Shown: piece after piece, positions 48,201 through 56,855 of the stretch | Layout of the letters: each line of letters opens with the position of its first letter | Position numbering within the stretch: the stretch's first letter is position 1 | Origin: Clostridium punense | Lineage (GTDB): Bacteria; Bacillota; Clostridia; Clostridiales; Clostridiaceae | NCBI RefSeq assembly: GCF_017874425.1 | Contig: NZ_JAGGLL010000024.1 | Location: forward strand, 1 to 64,000 | Length of the DNA stretch: 64,000 nucleotides | Direction: 5' to 3' | Program-made: the position numbers and the translations under genes | The notes under the pieces: model-generated | Seen by the model: only the letters and a program-made list of their open reading frames with translations | Told to the model about the DNA's origin: nothing | The model's database searches: none

Positions 48201-49580
48201 CTAAGCACTAATTTGTATCTGTGCTTCATCATCAATTATACTTTTTATCCATTTCTTTGAATGAAGCCTAGCTCCTTCAAATACTACTTTTATTAGTTCT
48301 TCCATGCAAATAATTAAGTACACTGCAGGAAGAGATAAATTAAAGTACATTGCTCCTATGAATCCTACAGGAATTGAAAAACACCAAATAGTACCAAGTT
48401 GGACTAACATAGAATAAGTGGTATCACCTCCACCTCTAAATATACCTACAATCATAAGTACATTAAAAAATCTTAAAGGTGCAAAGAAGGCCATGGTTCG
48501 AAGTACAGTAACCGTGAGCTTTATAGTATCATCACTAATTTTAAAGGCTTGTGTTACTATTGGAGCACAAATCCATAGAGCTCCCCCTATTATTACTCCA
48601 ATTACAGGAGCAAGTATACCAAGTTTTCCTGCATAATCAATAGCAACTTCTTCCTCTCCTGCTCCAATCTTATTACCTACCATTATGCTTGCTGCAACTG
48701 CAAGACCTATACATAATACCATAAACATATTGTTTATGGTGGTGGCAATCTGCATGCTTGCTACTTCTTTAATTCCAATCTTTGCATAAATTACTGAGTA
48801 AGTAGTCATTCCTAATGCCCAAACTAGTTCATTTAAAATAACTGAATAAGAAGTTTTAAAATAATTCTTAATAAAGCCCATATTAAAGTTGAAAAGTTCT
48901 TTAAGTCTTCCTCTTGCAACGCTTTCAGGCCTATATGCATAAATTAAAACTATAGTGGTTTCAACTACTCTTGCAATACTAGTAGCTAAAGCTGCACCGG
49001 CAACTCCCATAGCTGGTGACCCAAGCTTTCCAAATATAAATACCCAGTTTAAAAAAGCATTTGTCAAAACTCCAATTAAGCTTGCAAACATTGGTGGCTT
49101 AGCAATGCCTGTACATCTTAAAGCCGTTGAAAAGCCTTGAGTAATATTAGTTAACATAAAAGTTATTGCTATAATTCTTAAATATTGAACTCCTAAATCA
49201 ATTATTATGGCGTCTTTTGTAAAAATCTTCATAATATATTCTGGCGCAAATAGTGCAATCACTGTAAAAATTGCTGAAGTAATAGTACCTAATACCAAAT
49301 CTAAGCCTAATACTCTCTTAATGTTTTTTTTATCTTTACGTCCCCAATACTGTGACATAAATATGCTGGCTCCAGCATTTATACCGGATAAGCAAAGCAT
49401 AAAAATGAAAAAATACTGATTCACAAGACCTACTGCTGCAATCTCATTTTCACCTAATCTGCCTATCATCACATTATCCACCATATTTAATGAGGAACTA
49501 ATTAAATTTTGCAGTGTTATTGGAATAACCAATGTAAGAATAGTCCTAAAAAACTCTTTATCTTTAAAAAGCTTTCCCAT
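48201..49580 (-). CDS. MATE-family efflux transporter
   Basis: The 459-residue, 12-helix protein is a multidrug/toxin exporter driven by Na+ or H+. Motifs at the start are LVIPITLQNLISSSLNMVDN and MIGRLGENEIAAVGLVNQ, with a second repeat GGGDTTYSMLVQLGTIWCF. AAAGGAGG precedes the ATG. A terminator hairpin lies in its 5' leader, which suggests attenuation. Confidence 0.93.
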   Translation of the reverse strand: MGKLFKDKEFFRTILTLVIPITLQNLISSSLNMVDNVMIGRLGENEIAAVGLVNQYFFIFMLCLSGINAGASIFMSQYWGRKDKKNIKRVLGLDLVLGTITSAIFTVIALFAPEYIMKIFTKDAIIIDLGVQYLRIIAITFMLTNITQGFSTALRCTGIAKPPMFASLIGVLTNAFLNWVFIFGKLGSPAMGVAGAALATSIARVVETTIVLIYAYRPESVARGRLKELFNFNMGFIKNYFKTSYSVILNELVWALGMTTYSVIYAKIGIKEVASMQIATTINNMFMVLCIGLAVAASIMVGNKIGAGEEEVAIDYAGKLGILAPVIGVIIGGALWICAPIVTQAFKISDDTIKLTVTVLRTMAFFAPLRFFNVLMIVGIFRGGGDTTYSMLVQLGTIWCFSIPVGFIGAMYFNLSLPAVYLIICMEELIKVVFEGARLHSKKWIKSIIDDEAQIQISA

Positions 49581-49612
49581 ACTATACCTCCTTTTCCTTA
49601 CTTAATTCTGAA

Positions 49613-49656
49613 CAAAAAAATAAAGCAAATGGGTGATATAGCCGCCCATCTGCTTT
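49613..49656 (-). terminator. Terminator hairpin in the MATE leader
   Basis: AAAGCAGATGGG and CCCATTTGCTTT (minus strand) form a 12-bp stem with one G-U pair, then a long T run. It ends about 33 bases before the MATE start codon and so could be an attenuator. Confidence 0.75.
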
Positions 49657-49701
49657 AAGTTCTATAATTTACCTAAAGTTACCGATAACTTTTACTAGTA
49701 G

Positions 49702-49730
49702 ATTATAACCTAAAAATTCAAGGTAATCAA
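49702..49730 (-). promoter_or_regulatory. Promoter of the MATE gene
   Basis: On the minus strand TTGATT (49730-49725) and TATAAT (49707-49702) are 17 bases apart. A start near 49695 gives a leader of about 80 bases before the T run. Confidence 0.65.
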
Positions 49731-49838
49731 AGGTATAAATTTACAATTAAGTGAATAGTTTTTTAACATTTTAAAGGTTTATTAGATACATAAAGATTAA
49801 TATAGTCTTCATCTACCTATTTACTTTTCATTTATATA

Positions 49839-50615
49839 TTAGTTACTTTTAAAATAATTGTACACAGCTGCTGACATTTTACCCATAAACTCATCCATTA
49901 ACTTTATTTCATCATCTTTATAATTTATTAACATGGTAAAAATATAATCGCAATTATCAATGTAAAATATACCAGCTGCATGTTTATAACCCCATACATC
50001 ACCAGTTTTCAGTGCTAATCCTATATTATCTGGTATATATCTATGCACCTCCGCAACTAGTAGCTGACTCTTCATAATGTCTATCATTTGTTTACTACAC
50101 TTTTCATTTATAATTTTTCCATTATATAAAAGTTCAAGGAATTTAGAAACCTCAATGGCTGATATATAATTTTCTTTGCCCTGCATCCTAGCTTCCATGT
50201 CTAACATTTTTCTTTGAATTTCGCAGTTCTTAAAACCTAGGGATTTGATAAAGGAATTAATATTATCTATATCAACCATATCAATCAAAATATTTGTTGC
50301 TGTGTTTTCGCTTTGGCAAATCATTAATTTAAGAAGTTCTCTAATTGTAAATTCTCTATCTTCATCAAAAAGTGTTAAAAGTTGGTAGGATATCTTTTGT
50401 TCTTCTTTAACAGTAATCTTATCCTCTAGAAATATTTTACCTTTATTTATGTTATTAAATACTTCACCCATAACAAATAACTTAATAATACTTGCTGCAG
50501 GCATTGCCATTTGTTCATTGACTTTTACTTCTTCCCCAGTATTTAAATTCTTTACTACTATGGCACAGTTAATATTAAAATCTTTGATACAGTTTGAGAT
50601 AACATCACTTAACAT
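49839..50615 (-). CDS. Class A beta-lactamase-like serine hydrolase
   Basis: The 258-residue protein has the three active-site elements of class A beta-lactamases: SxxK in MPAASIIKLF, a SEN in CQSENTATNIL and KTG in LALKTGDVWGYKHA. There is no signal peptide, so it would be cytoplasmic, unlike true beta-lactamases. Clostridial relatives are generally annotated only as serine hydrolases. Substrate is unknown; the acting residue is probably S in the SxxK. Confidence 0.85.
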   Translation of the reverse strand: MLSDVISNCIKDFNINCAIVVKNLNTGEEVKVNEQMAMPAASIIKLFVMGEVFNNINKGKIFLEDKITVKEEQKISYQLLTLFDEDREFTIRELLKLMICQSENTATNILIDMVDIDNINSFIKSLGFKNCEIQRKMLDMEARMQGKENYISAIEVSKFLELLYNGKIINEKCSKQMIDIMKSQLLVAEVHRYIPDNIGLALKTGDVWGYKHAAGIFYIDNCDYIFTMLINYKDDEIKLMDEFMGKMSAAVYNYFKSN

Positions 50616-51016
50616 AAAACCCCTCCCATTAACATATACATTATGTATCTATTTACCAATTATACCACACGATGGTGAAGCTAAGTTTTAAATTTTGTTA
50701 ATGTATTGTTAAAGTTATAAAAATTCATAAAATAATAAAAGAGACTTACCTTCAAATTTGAGAAGTCTATTTTATATACTATTATCCTAATATATACTTT
50801 TCCTTCCCCAAACAAGAACAAATGCGTGTATTCACAGGCCTTTCTTATTAATTAGCCGCCACTTGCATTTTTTTACATAAAACCTTAAATCCAGTAATTT
50901 CAATGAATGCCAGGTGATTTTTTTAGGCAAAAAAAGTTGAAATTCCTATATAATAAAAAGAGGCAAGATAAACTTGCCCCTACAACTGATAAAGATTAAT
51001 CCTTCATTTTTAACAA
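50616..51016. other. Intergenic stretch with a conserved-looking block
   Basis: The 400 bases hold the hydrolase promoter region and the GNAT terminator. Around 50812-50875 the base composition is clearly less AT-rich; on the minus strand it has short frames (MQVAAN, then VNTRICSCLGKE) but no proven gene. I cannot assign it. Confidence 0.35.
50955..50982 (-). terminator. Terminator of the GNAT gene
   Basis: On the minus strand AGGGGCAAG and CTTGCCTCT pair and are followed by TTTTTATTATA. Confidence 0.75.
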
Positions 51017-51793
51017 CTAATTTAATCTAAAGAATAAATCTGTTCTTTCTCCTACCTTATTAAAGCCTAGTTTCTTATACATATCCTTTGCAGTATCATC
51101 CTCATCTGTAACTAGATAAATTATATTACAACCTTCATTTATTGCTATTTGAATTAAATGTTTAAGAATTGTAGTTCCATAACCTTTGCGCTGATGTTGT
51201 GGTGTAACTGCAAAATCTTCAATTTTTGCAACACCTTCATGAATAAACAAATCACAGTTGCCTATTCTTGCGCCATTATGATAGCAGATGTAAGAATTTA
51301 CATCCTTGTCTGAAATGTATACCTTACCACGTCTATGACATCTTCTAGTGCAAAAATCTCTTCCTAAAGTTGCCTCGTCCAACTGTAAGTCGCAATATAA
51401 AATATCCTCAACCATTTCCATATTATGAACCCTTTCAATGCTACACCCTTCCACGGCTCTCATATCCTGGAGTTTTGTAATATCAAAGTAATAATATCCA
51501 TTCCTTGATACTTCACCTTTATACTTTAAATCCTTTAACATTGTTTCATCAATTGAATAATCCAAGAGAATATTGCAAAACTTCTCTCCTTTATTGAAAG
51601 CAAGAGATATCTCGTTTTCAATAATTTTTTTCATTTCATAATTGTCCATATTATCTCTTATATATGTGTAGTTGTGGTAATACATATCTTTAAGTTCGTA
51701 ATCCCTGTATCTTATGATATTCTTATCTTTGTAATATTCACAAAAGCATTTAGTGTACTCAAATTCACATTGTTTTATCTTTTCCCCAACCAT
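51017..51793 (-). CDS. GNAT-family N-acetyltransferase
   Basis: The 258-residue protein has a C-terminal GNAT fold with the acetyl-CoA motif A DFAVTPQHQRKGYGTTILKHL and motif B NIIYLVTDEDDTAKDMYKKLGF. The N-terminal 110 residues are an extra domain, not recognised. It would acetylate an amine on an unknown substrate. A weak site precedes the ATG. It stands alone. Confidence 0.9.
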   Translation of the reverse strand: MVGEKIKQCEFEYTKCFCEYYKDKNIIRYRDYELKDMYYHNYTYIRDNMDNYEMKKIIENEISLAFNKGEKFCNILLDYSIDETMLKDLKYKGEVSRNGYYYFDITKLQDMRAVEGCSIERVHNMEMVEDILYCDLQLDEATLGRDFCTRRCHRRGKVYISDKDVNSYICYHNGARIGNCDLFIHEGVAKIEDFAVTPQHQRKGYGTTILKHLIQIAINEGCNIIYLVTDEDDTAKDMYKKLGFNKVGERTDLFFRLN

Positions 51794-51874
51794 TATTAAT
51801 CCTCCTAATTCCCCTTTTTATTTAAAATTGTGTCCAATAGGCTATATTAAACCGTGGATAACTCAGAAGTATAC

Positions 51875-52945
51875 TTATTTCAACTTTAATTCTGTTAAAA
51901 CAGGATTATGATCCGTATTTTCAAATTCTAGATTTATTCCTTTAGTGCTAATGACATCTACATTTGGAGAAACAAGAAATCCATCTATAACACTAAGAAA
52001 ATTAACATCTTTTTTAAATGGGATGTCTACAGTTCTATTTGATGGTACGGTTTTATCAATAACCCACTTATATCTCTTTGGAGCAAAATCTTCAGGAATG
52101 GTCTTCAACCAATCTGGAAATGCCTGTTTGGTCTTAAATATGGATGGGTCCGTGCCAGGCATACTATGATTCCAATCTCCTCCAACAACTACATAATTTC
52201 CTTTTTCAAACTCCTTTTGCACAAATTCTTTTAAAAATTGGAGTTGCTGCTTTCTTATGACTCCACCTTTATCATAGGCAGAAAGATGGGCATTTACTAA
52301 AACAAGTTCTTTCCCATCCTCCACTGGGATTCTATTCTCCTGAACACACCTGTCTAAGTCACCTAATTGCCTTAAGAAAGCTTCAGTTCCTGGAAGACTA
52401 TATCTAGTTGAAGATTCAACTCCATATTTTGACATTGTTAGTAAGCCAGCTTGTACACTTCCATGTGGCTTTGAAATTGGTATTGGAACCCAAAACACCT
52501 TATAATTGAGCGCAAAACTTGAAGCGTAATCTTTCAAAGCATCCTTCATAAATTCAACTTCATTTACCTTAAAACTTCGAGTTGATTTCCTATCAACTTC
52601 TTGAAGCATAATAAAATCAGTATTCTTTGATTTTAAGAATGCAGAAATTTTAGTTATATTTTCTAAAGTCTTTTCCTTACTCTTAGACCTAGAACCTAAT
52701 CCACCGTCCATAAAAAAGTCTTGATCTTTATCCATTCCACCATAACCTATATTAAATGTAATTATAGAAATTGACTCATCCTTTTTTATAACAGATTTTT
52801 GATTGTTATCAATTTCCAATTTTATAGCTTTATCAGGTTTATAGTCTGTGATAATCATAATTAGTAGGTATACACCGAATAAAACCACAGGTATCGAAAC
52901 AATTATTGCTATAATTTTAAAAAGCCTAGATTTTAATATTCCCAT
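51875..52945 (-). CDS. Membrane-anchored endonuclease/exonuclease/phosphatase family protein
   Basis: The 356-residue protein starts with one membrane helix (LFKIIAIIVSIPVVLFGVYL). The rest is an EEP domain: ITFNIGYGG, MLQEVDRKS, LVNAHLSAYDKGG, VVGGDWNHSMPG and FENTDHNPVLTELKL. These are the metal and phosphate ligands of sphingomyelinase, DNase I and inositol phosphatase-like enzymes. The domain would face outside, so a lipid or nucleotide phosphodiester is likely. I chose the ATG at 52945 with GAGGGG upstream; a start at 52999 has no site. Confidence 0.88.
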   Translation of the reverse strand: MGILKSRLFKIIAIIVSIPVVLFGVYLLIMIITDYKPDKAIKLEIDNNQKSVIKKDESISIITFNIGYGGMDKDQDFFMDGGLGSRSKSKEKTLENITKISAFLKSKNTDFIMLQEVDRKSTRSFKVNEVEFMKDALKDYASSFALNYKVFWVPIPISKPHGSVQAGLLTMSKYGVESSTRYSLPGTEAFLRQLGDLDRCVQENRIPVEDGKELVLVNAHLSAYDKGGVIRKQQLQFLKEFVQKEFEKGNYVVVGGDWNHSMPGTDPSIFKTKQAFPDWLKTIPEDFAPKRYKWVIDKTVPSNRTVDIPFKKDVNFLSVIDGFLVSPNVDVISTKGINLEFENTDHNPVLTELKLK

Positions 52946-53163
52946 AGTAGCCCCTCTTCTTCTCTTAAACTTATTAAACTTTATTTCATCCCTATACATC
53001 TAATTATAAAATACTGGCAATATAATAACCACATATTTAGAATATTTTTAATACCTTTACAATATATCCCATCATATGAGTAAATTTGAGACTTTATAAA
53101 TGCTTTCACAACTTATATCTATTTACTAATATGCCTATTTAAATCCCTATTTACTTCTATATT

Positions 53164-53192
53164 AAAAAGCCCATAGGTAAAACCTATGAGCT
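53164..53192 (-). terminator. Terminator after the first rlmD-like tail
   Basis: On the minus strand AGCTCATAGGT and ACCTATGGGCT pair, followed by TTTTTAA. Confidence 0.75.
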
Positions 53193-53233
53193 CTAAAAGC
53201 AATTCTTTTTTATTATAAACCTCTTTTATTTTG

Positions 53234-53278
53234 TTAATATAATTTCTTCTCTATCATAGTGACTGTCTCAATATGTGA
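53234..53278 (-). pseudogene. Remnant of an rlmD-like 3' end (copy 1)
   Basis: On the minus strand the codons read SHIETVTMIEKKLY then stop, like the C terminus (xHVETVVxLExK) of RlmD-type 23S rRNA m5U methyltransferases. The frame stays open back to about 53310 (IFNDVSMK). It shares TTGAGACAGT and TAGAGAAGAAAT with the copy at 55105. It is only a tail, without the rest of the gene. Confidence 0.55.
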
Positions 53279-53328
53279 CTTCATAGAAACATCATTAAAA
53301 ATCAACATTAACTTTACTTTCAAACTTC

Positions 53329-53697
53329 TTATCTAGACATGCCGAATATTGCACCTGAAATAAAAGGGATAAGCCATATAATCCAAACTACAATACTTAA
53401 TTTATGGAAGTTTGCTTTAGCCTTTTCATCATTCTTATATAATACTACTGTTGCCCAGAGTGCATGGAAAAGCATTAATATAATTGCAAGCAAGCCAGTA
53501 ATGCCGTGGAAATTCAGTTTGAATCCCCCTGTGGCGATTTTGCTCATAATTGCTGTTCCTGTTGTATCAAATACCAATCCTATATAAAACACAGCCAAAT
53601 GCCATTTTTTAAGCGCACCTTGAAACTTTTCACTCCATACACCTACAGTGTAGAATACAAGCGCCAATGTTATTGTAATTATTGCAGAAATTAACAT
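53329..53697 (-). CDS. HsmA-family membrane protein
   Basis: The 122-residue protein has four membrane helices and matches the small HsmA/TIGR03987 family: MLISAIITITLALVFYTVGV, W in WSEKFQGALKKWHLAVFYIG, and FHGITGLLAIILMLFHALWA. The family's function is unknown. I chose the ATG at 53697 with GGAGG eight bases upstream. It is the last gene of the TetR-linked cluster. Confidence 0.8.
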   Translation of the reverse strand: MLISAIITITLALVFYTVGVWSEKFQGALKKWHLAVFYIGLVFDTTGTAIMSKIATGGFKLNFHGITGLLAIILMLFHALWATVVLYKNDEKAKANFHKLSIVVWIIWLIPFISGAIFGMSR

Positions 53698-53860
53698 ATT
53701 AAATACCTCCATATATTTCAAAATATAAACTTAGTTATTAATACAAAGTGATTTTATAAAGCATGTTCATTAAATTATATCTAAAAGCTTTTTTTCTATA
53801 AAATCTAAAATATCTTGTATCCATAGATACTAATGAGCACCCAATAACTTACTTATTGGT

Positions 53861-54111
53861 TTATTCAACTAAATTTTGTGTTATTTTTTTCTTTTTAGTC
53901 CTTAATTCCTGATATCCCATAATAACAATCCAAACATATGCAAGAGTCTTTGGAATCATCAAAGCTCCTATCCAACTAATTGTGTCGCCATTATTAATCC
54001 AAACAATTTAAACTGCTTATTTTCTTCACTCTTCATTATCATTACTAGTCCGATTGTCACAACACTAATTAGATAAATTGAATTAAATAGAACTTCCATA
54101 ATTGTTCGCAT
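53861..54111 (-). pseudogene. Broken small membrane protein gene
   Basis: On the minus strand an ATG with AGGAGG opens a frame MRTIMEVLFNSIYLISVVTI to about residue 39 (FKLFGL), where it runs to an early TAG at 53968-53970. In the next frame the sequence continues as SWIGALMIPKTLAYVWIVIM and ends with TKKKKITQNLVE. A frameshift, probably with an internal deletion, explains both halves. Its ribosome site and operator are still intact. The intact family is a small multi-helix membrane protein of unknown role. Confidence 0.65.
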
Positions 54112-54134
54112 ATTAAGCCTCCTCATAACTCCCA

Positions 54135-54147
54135 TGAACATTGTTCA
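54135..54147. promoter_or_regulatory. TetR operator copy 1
   Basis: TGAACATTGTTCA is a 13-bp palindrome 24 bases upstream of the broken membrane protein's ATG. It is identical (on the opposite strand) to the site at 54770. Confidence 0.7.
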
Positions 54148-54161
54148 TCTTTGTTCATATT

Positions 54162-54188
54162 AAAAATCATACCGTAAGCATGATTTTT
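54162..54188. terminator. Terminator at the TetR stop
   Basis: AAAAATCAT and ATGATTTTT form a 9-bp stem at the end of the tetR-like gene. Confidence 0.6.
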
Positions 54189-54753
54189 AGTATAATAATA
54201 TTTTTTTAATAATCACAATAAAGAAATTAATGTCACTTTCACCCTTGCGTAGTCTTATAAGCATATTGTCAAAAATAAACTCCGCCATAATTTCTTTCGA
54301 AATTTCATCACTCCATGGATAATTTCTTATGGTGTCATCCATATCCATCATAGTTACAATCCTATTGATTATTACCTTGAAATATGCATTTTGCTTTTCT
54401 TTCCCAAGCTTTTTTTCATGGGTTTTCAAAATAGAGAGCTCTTCTAACCAATTCTCTTTGAATTTATTTAGGTATTCATTTAGAACGTTATAAACCCTCT
54501 CCAAGTTGGTATAAAAATCATTATGAGCAAAGCTTTTCCAATCAATATTTTTAAAGGCATCCTCCCAAAACTCTTCAATTATTGCAGCAAGTAGATCTCC
54601 CTTTGAAGCAAAGTAATTATATACAGTGCCTGAAGCTATACCACAGTTTTTCGCAACGGAGCGAATGTCAACCTTTGTTATCCCTTCTTTAAAAGCAATA
54701 TCCTTTGCAGATGATAAAATTTTTTCTCTATAGTTCGTAGTGTTAGTATACAT
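54187..54753 (-). CDS. TetR/AcrR-family regulator
   Basis: The 188-residue repressor has an N-terminal HTH: REKILSSAKDIAFKEGITKV, IRSVAKNCGIASGTVYNYF and ASKGDLLAAIIEEF. The remainder is the helical ligand domain. I chose the ATG at 54753 with GAGGTGA upstream; an in-frame start at 54816 would lie inside the -35 box. Identical palindromes lie in its own promoter and in front of the broken membrane gene, so it probably represses itself and its downstream genes. Confidence 0.93.
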   Translation of the reverse strand: MYTNTTNYREKILSSAKDIAFKEGITKVDIRSVAKNCGIASGTVYNYFASKGDLLAAIIEEFWEDAFKNIDWKSFAHNDFYTNLERVYNVLNEYLNKFKENWLEELSILKTHEKKLGKEKQNAYFKVIINRIVTMMDMDDTIRNYPWSDEISKEIMAEFIFDNMLIRLRKGESDINFFIVIIKKILLY

Positions 54754-54769
54754 CTTTTGAATCACCTCA

Positions 54770-54782
54770 TGAACAATGTTCA
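54770..54782. promoter_or_regulatory. TetR operator copy 2
   Basis: The palindrome TGAACAATGTTCA lies six bases after the -10 box of the tetR promoter, well placed to block transcription. Confidence 0.75.
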
Positions 54783-54787
54783 TCTTT

Positions 54788-54816
54788 ATATTAGCATCAC
54801 TATTCTTTATTGTCAA
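54788..54816 (-). promoter_or_regulatory. Promoter of the TetR-family gene
   Basis: On the minus strand TTGACA (54816-54811) and TAATAT (54793-54788) are 17 bases apart, right before the operator. Confidence 0.75.
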
Positions 54817-55104
54817 CAGATGATTTTATTTTTTAACTCTAAGATATTCTGTGATTGTATCATTAGATAACTTACTGTCGATATCAATAAGGCGGGAAAT
54901 TCTTCAATCATGTCTTATAGTAAGAAATCATTTTCGCCATATAACATTTATAATTTCCCAAAACCCATACCTTAACGCAAATCCCTCTATTTCTGCGTAA
55001 AAGTTAGACCCCCTAAAGCAAAATTCCCCCAAACCATTAGTTTGAGGGAACATAAAACACACTTCAATATTTACTTAAAAACATTGAAACCCTTTGATAT
55101 CAGC
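54817..55104. other. Gap between TetR gene and rlmD tail 2
   Basis: This stretch holds a terminator at 55021-55050 and otherwise no ORF or RNA that I recognise. Confidence 0.4.
55021..55050 (-). terminator. Terminator after rlmD tail 2
   Basis: On the minus strand TTCCCTCAAAC and GTTTGGGGGAA pair (one G-U) and TTTTGC follows. Confidence 0.7.
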
Positions 55105-55146
55105 CTATTTCTTCTCTAGCCTAACCACTGTCTCAACGTGTGTGGA
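55105..55146 (-). pseudogene. rlmD 3' end at the edge of the integrated element (copy 2)
   Basis: On the minus strand the codons read STHVETVVRLEKK then stop, the typical end of RlmD/RumA 23S rRNA (uracil-5)-methyltransferase. The large serine recombinase gene stops inside it, at 55133, in another frame. This is what is expected where an element has integrated into the 3' end of rlmD, with the rest of rlmD beyond the right side of the window. Confidence 0.7.
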
Positions 55147-55980
55147 GTTCGCTATAGGAACACACTCCTTTGTCATTTTTATCTACATCTAATTCTAACA
55201 CATCTTTACCTTTTAATGAATGACTCATACCAGAATTAAATATAAAAGTTATCATATATGGATCTATGTTGCCTTCTTCATCAGTTCCACCTAATATAAT
55301 TTTATTAACTGCACTTTCAAAAACTACTCTATCAAATTCTTTAATTGGTTTATTACTATCAAATACTTTTCTAAAACTGTTTATTCTTTTTTTAATATCA
55401 ATATTATTTTCATTAGAAGCATCTAAGTCAGTTTTTTCAACCTTAAGCTTTTCTAATGCTGTAGAAAGCTCTGTGAATTTAATTTCGTAAGTAGCTTTAT
55501 CAATTATTTCATCAATTCTCATATCCACTAGCTTTTTTAACTTATTTTCATAAGAAGTAATTTCTCTTTCAACTCTTTTTAATTCTTTAGCTGTATTAGT
55601 GTTATTAAGAGTATTTTCTACAGTTTCCATGAACTCTGTAACTATATCTTTATTTTGTAGACAAAACATATTAAAGGCTTCAAGAAAGGCATTTTCAATA
55701 ATCTTTTCATCTATTCCTTTACTGTCTGGACAATACTTTTTACCTTTCTTAGTAGATACACAACAATGCCAAATAGTTTTTTCATGAGTTGTATTACTGT
55801 GCCATCTACGTCTACTAGCTGTGCCTCCACAAAATCCACATTCTATTTTACTACTAAAAGCAAATTTTCTGCTATACTTTTCTCCTCTTCCTTTATTGTT
55901 ACTATTTACACTACGTTTTTCAAGTATCTTTTGAGCTTCATTAAACATTTCTTCTGATATTATAGGTTCATGATTAGAGT
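55133..55980 (-). CDS. Large serine recombinase, exon 2 (C-terminal part)
   Basis: After intron removal this continues the recombinase from residue 284: SNHEPIISEEMFNEAQKILE closes the recombinase domain. The zinc ribbon follows, with ECGFCGGTASRRRW and WHCCVSTKKGKKYC. A long coiled coil (KELKRVEREITSYENKLKKL to LKVEKTDLDASN) is next, then a C-terminal beta part. These are the normal parts of large serine integrases after the catalytic domain. Read on its own it has no ribosome binding site at the first ATG (55948), so it is an exon rather than a gene. It ends inside the rlmD tail. Confidence 0.88.
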
Positions 55981-56855
55981 ATAGGAATAGGTAAGAACTT
56001 GATATTATCTCCTTCTTTTCCCCTCCTCCACACCGTACGTGAGACTTTCACCTCATACGGCGTTCCATCAATAAAACTTTACTCTACTTCAGTTACAACA
56101 TAAAATGTTACGAAACGAGGCAAATCATTCCCAAGATAACATCCCACCCAGTTGGCCTTGTTTTAAATGTCCCTAGCCTTTTTAGTCTTAATCGAACCTG
56201 GATGTATTGCACATTCAAAATATTTCTAATTTCATTGACTTGTGGCTATCCCTCCACTCCTTATTATTAGAGTTTCAACGGTACTGTGCCACTACTTTCA
56301 CTGATATAAAAGCAAGTTATAACATTACGTTTTTCCTTGCTACCACTTCAACAGAAGTAAGTCCTCCATGTTATCAGCTTACCACGTTCCAATAACTTTA
56401 TCCGTGCATGTATCCTTAGGTAATTCCTATGAGCCTGCATGCTTTTTACTGCCTTTAACAGTATAAGGATTTTCATAACATAGATTTTTACTCACCCTCA
56501 CATGCCCTACAACTTTGGTAGGTAAAATATTTCTATTCTATCAATTTTTAGACCCGTACATTCGGAATTTCGTCAGTTCTCATGAACCATTCTTACCATA
56601 GATACTTTATGGACTCCCGGCCTATATTATCCTCGACTACCTCTAGTTCGCAGTTCCTCAGCTTAACCTGTTAGGAGATAACCTCAGCCGACTTCACCGA
56701 GCTTATAACAAAGCCGTTCTTACTGCTAGCTTCGCTATTCGGAGTATTAGAGAAGCCCTTCAAGGCGTTACCCTTTCATTTGACTTTTCAAGTTATCAGT
56801 TCTTAAACAGTTTTATCTGTTTAGGCAATACTTTTCATATTGCAACGTGTCGCAC
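55981..56855 (-). mobile_element. ORF-less group II intron in the recombinase gene
   Basis: On the minus strand the 875-nt insert begins GTGCGACACG, the standard group II 5' end. Near its 3' end, 56064-56031, lies a 34-nt domain V: stem CCGTA/TACGG, a two-base bulge, TGAG/CTCA and a GAAA tetraloop. It ends in AT (…CCTAT), as the AY rule requires. Removal joins ATA A to AC TCT and gives YYINSNHEP, an unbroken recombinase of 566 codons (853+848 bases = 567 codons with stop). Domain IV has no reverse transcriptase, so mobility would need a maturase in trans. I did not verify exon-binding pairings. Confidence 0.85.

Noticed and set aside
55766-55957. Plus-strand frames within the recombinase exons
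   Set aside because: They are shadows of the minus-strand coding sequence, with no ribosome sites.
56207-56395. 62-codon frame on the plus strand inside the group II intron
   Set aside because: No ribosome binding site, unlike any protein I know, and lies in the structured intron on the opposite strand.
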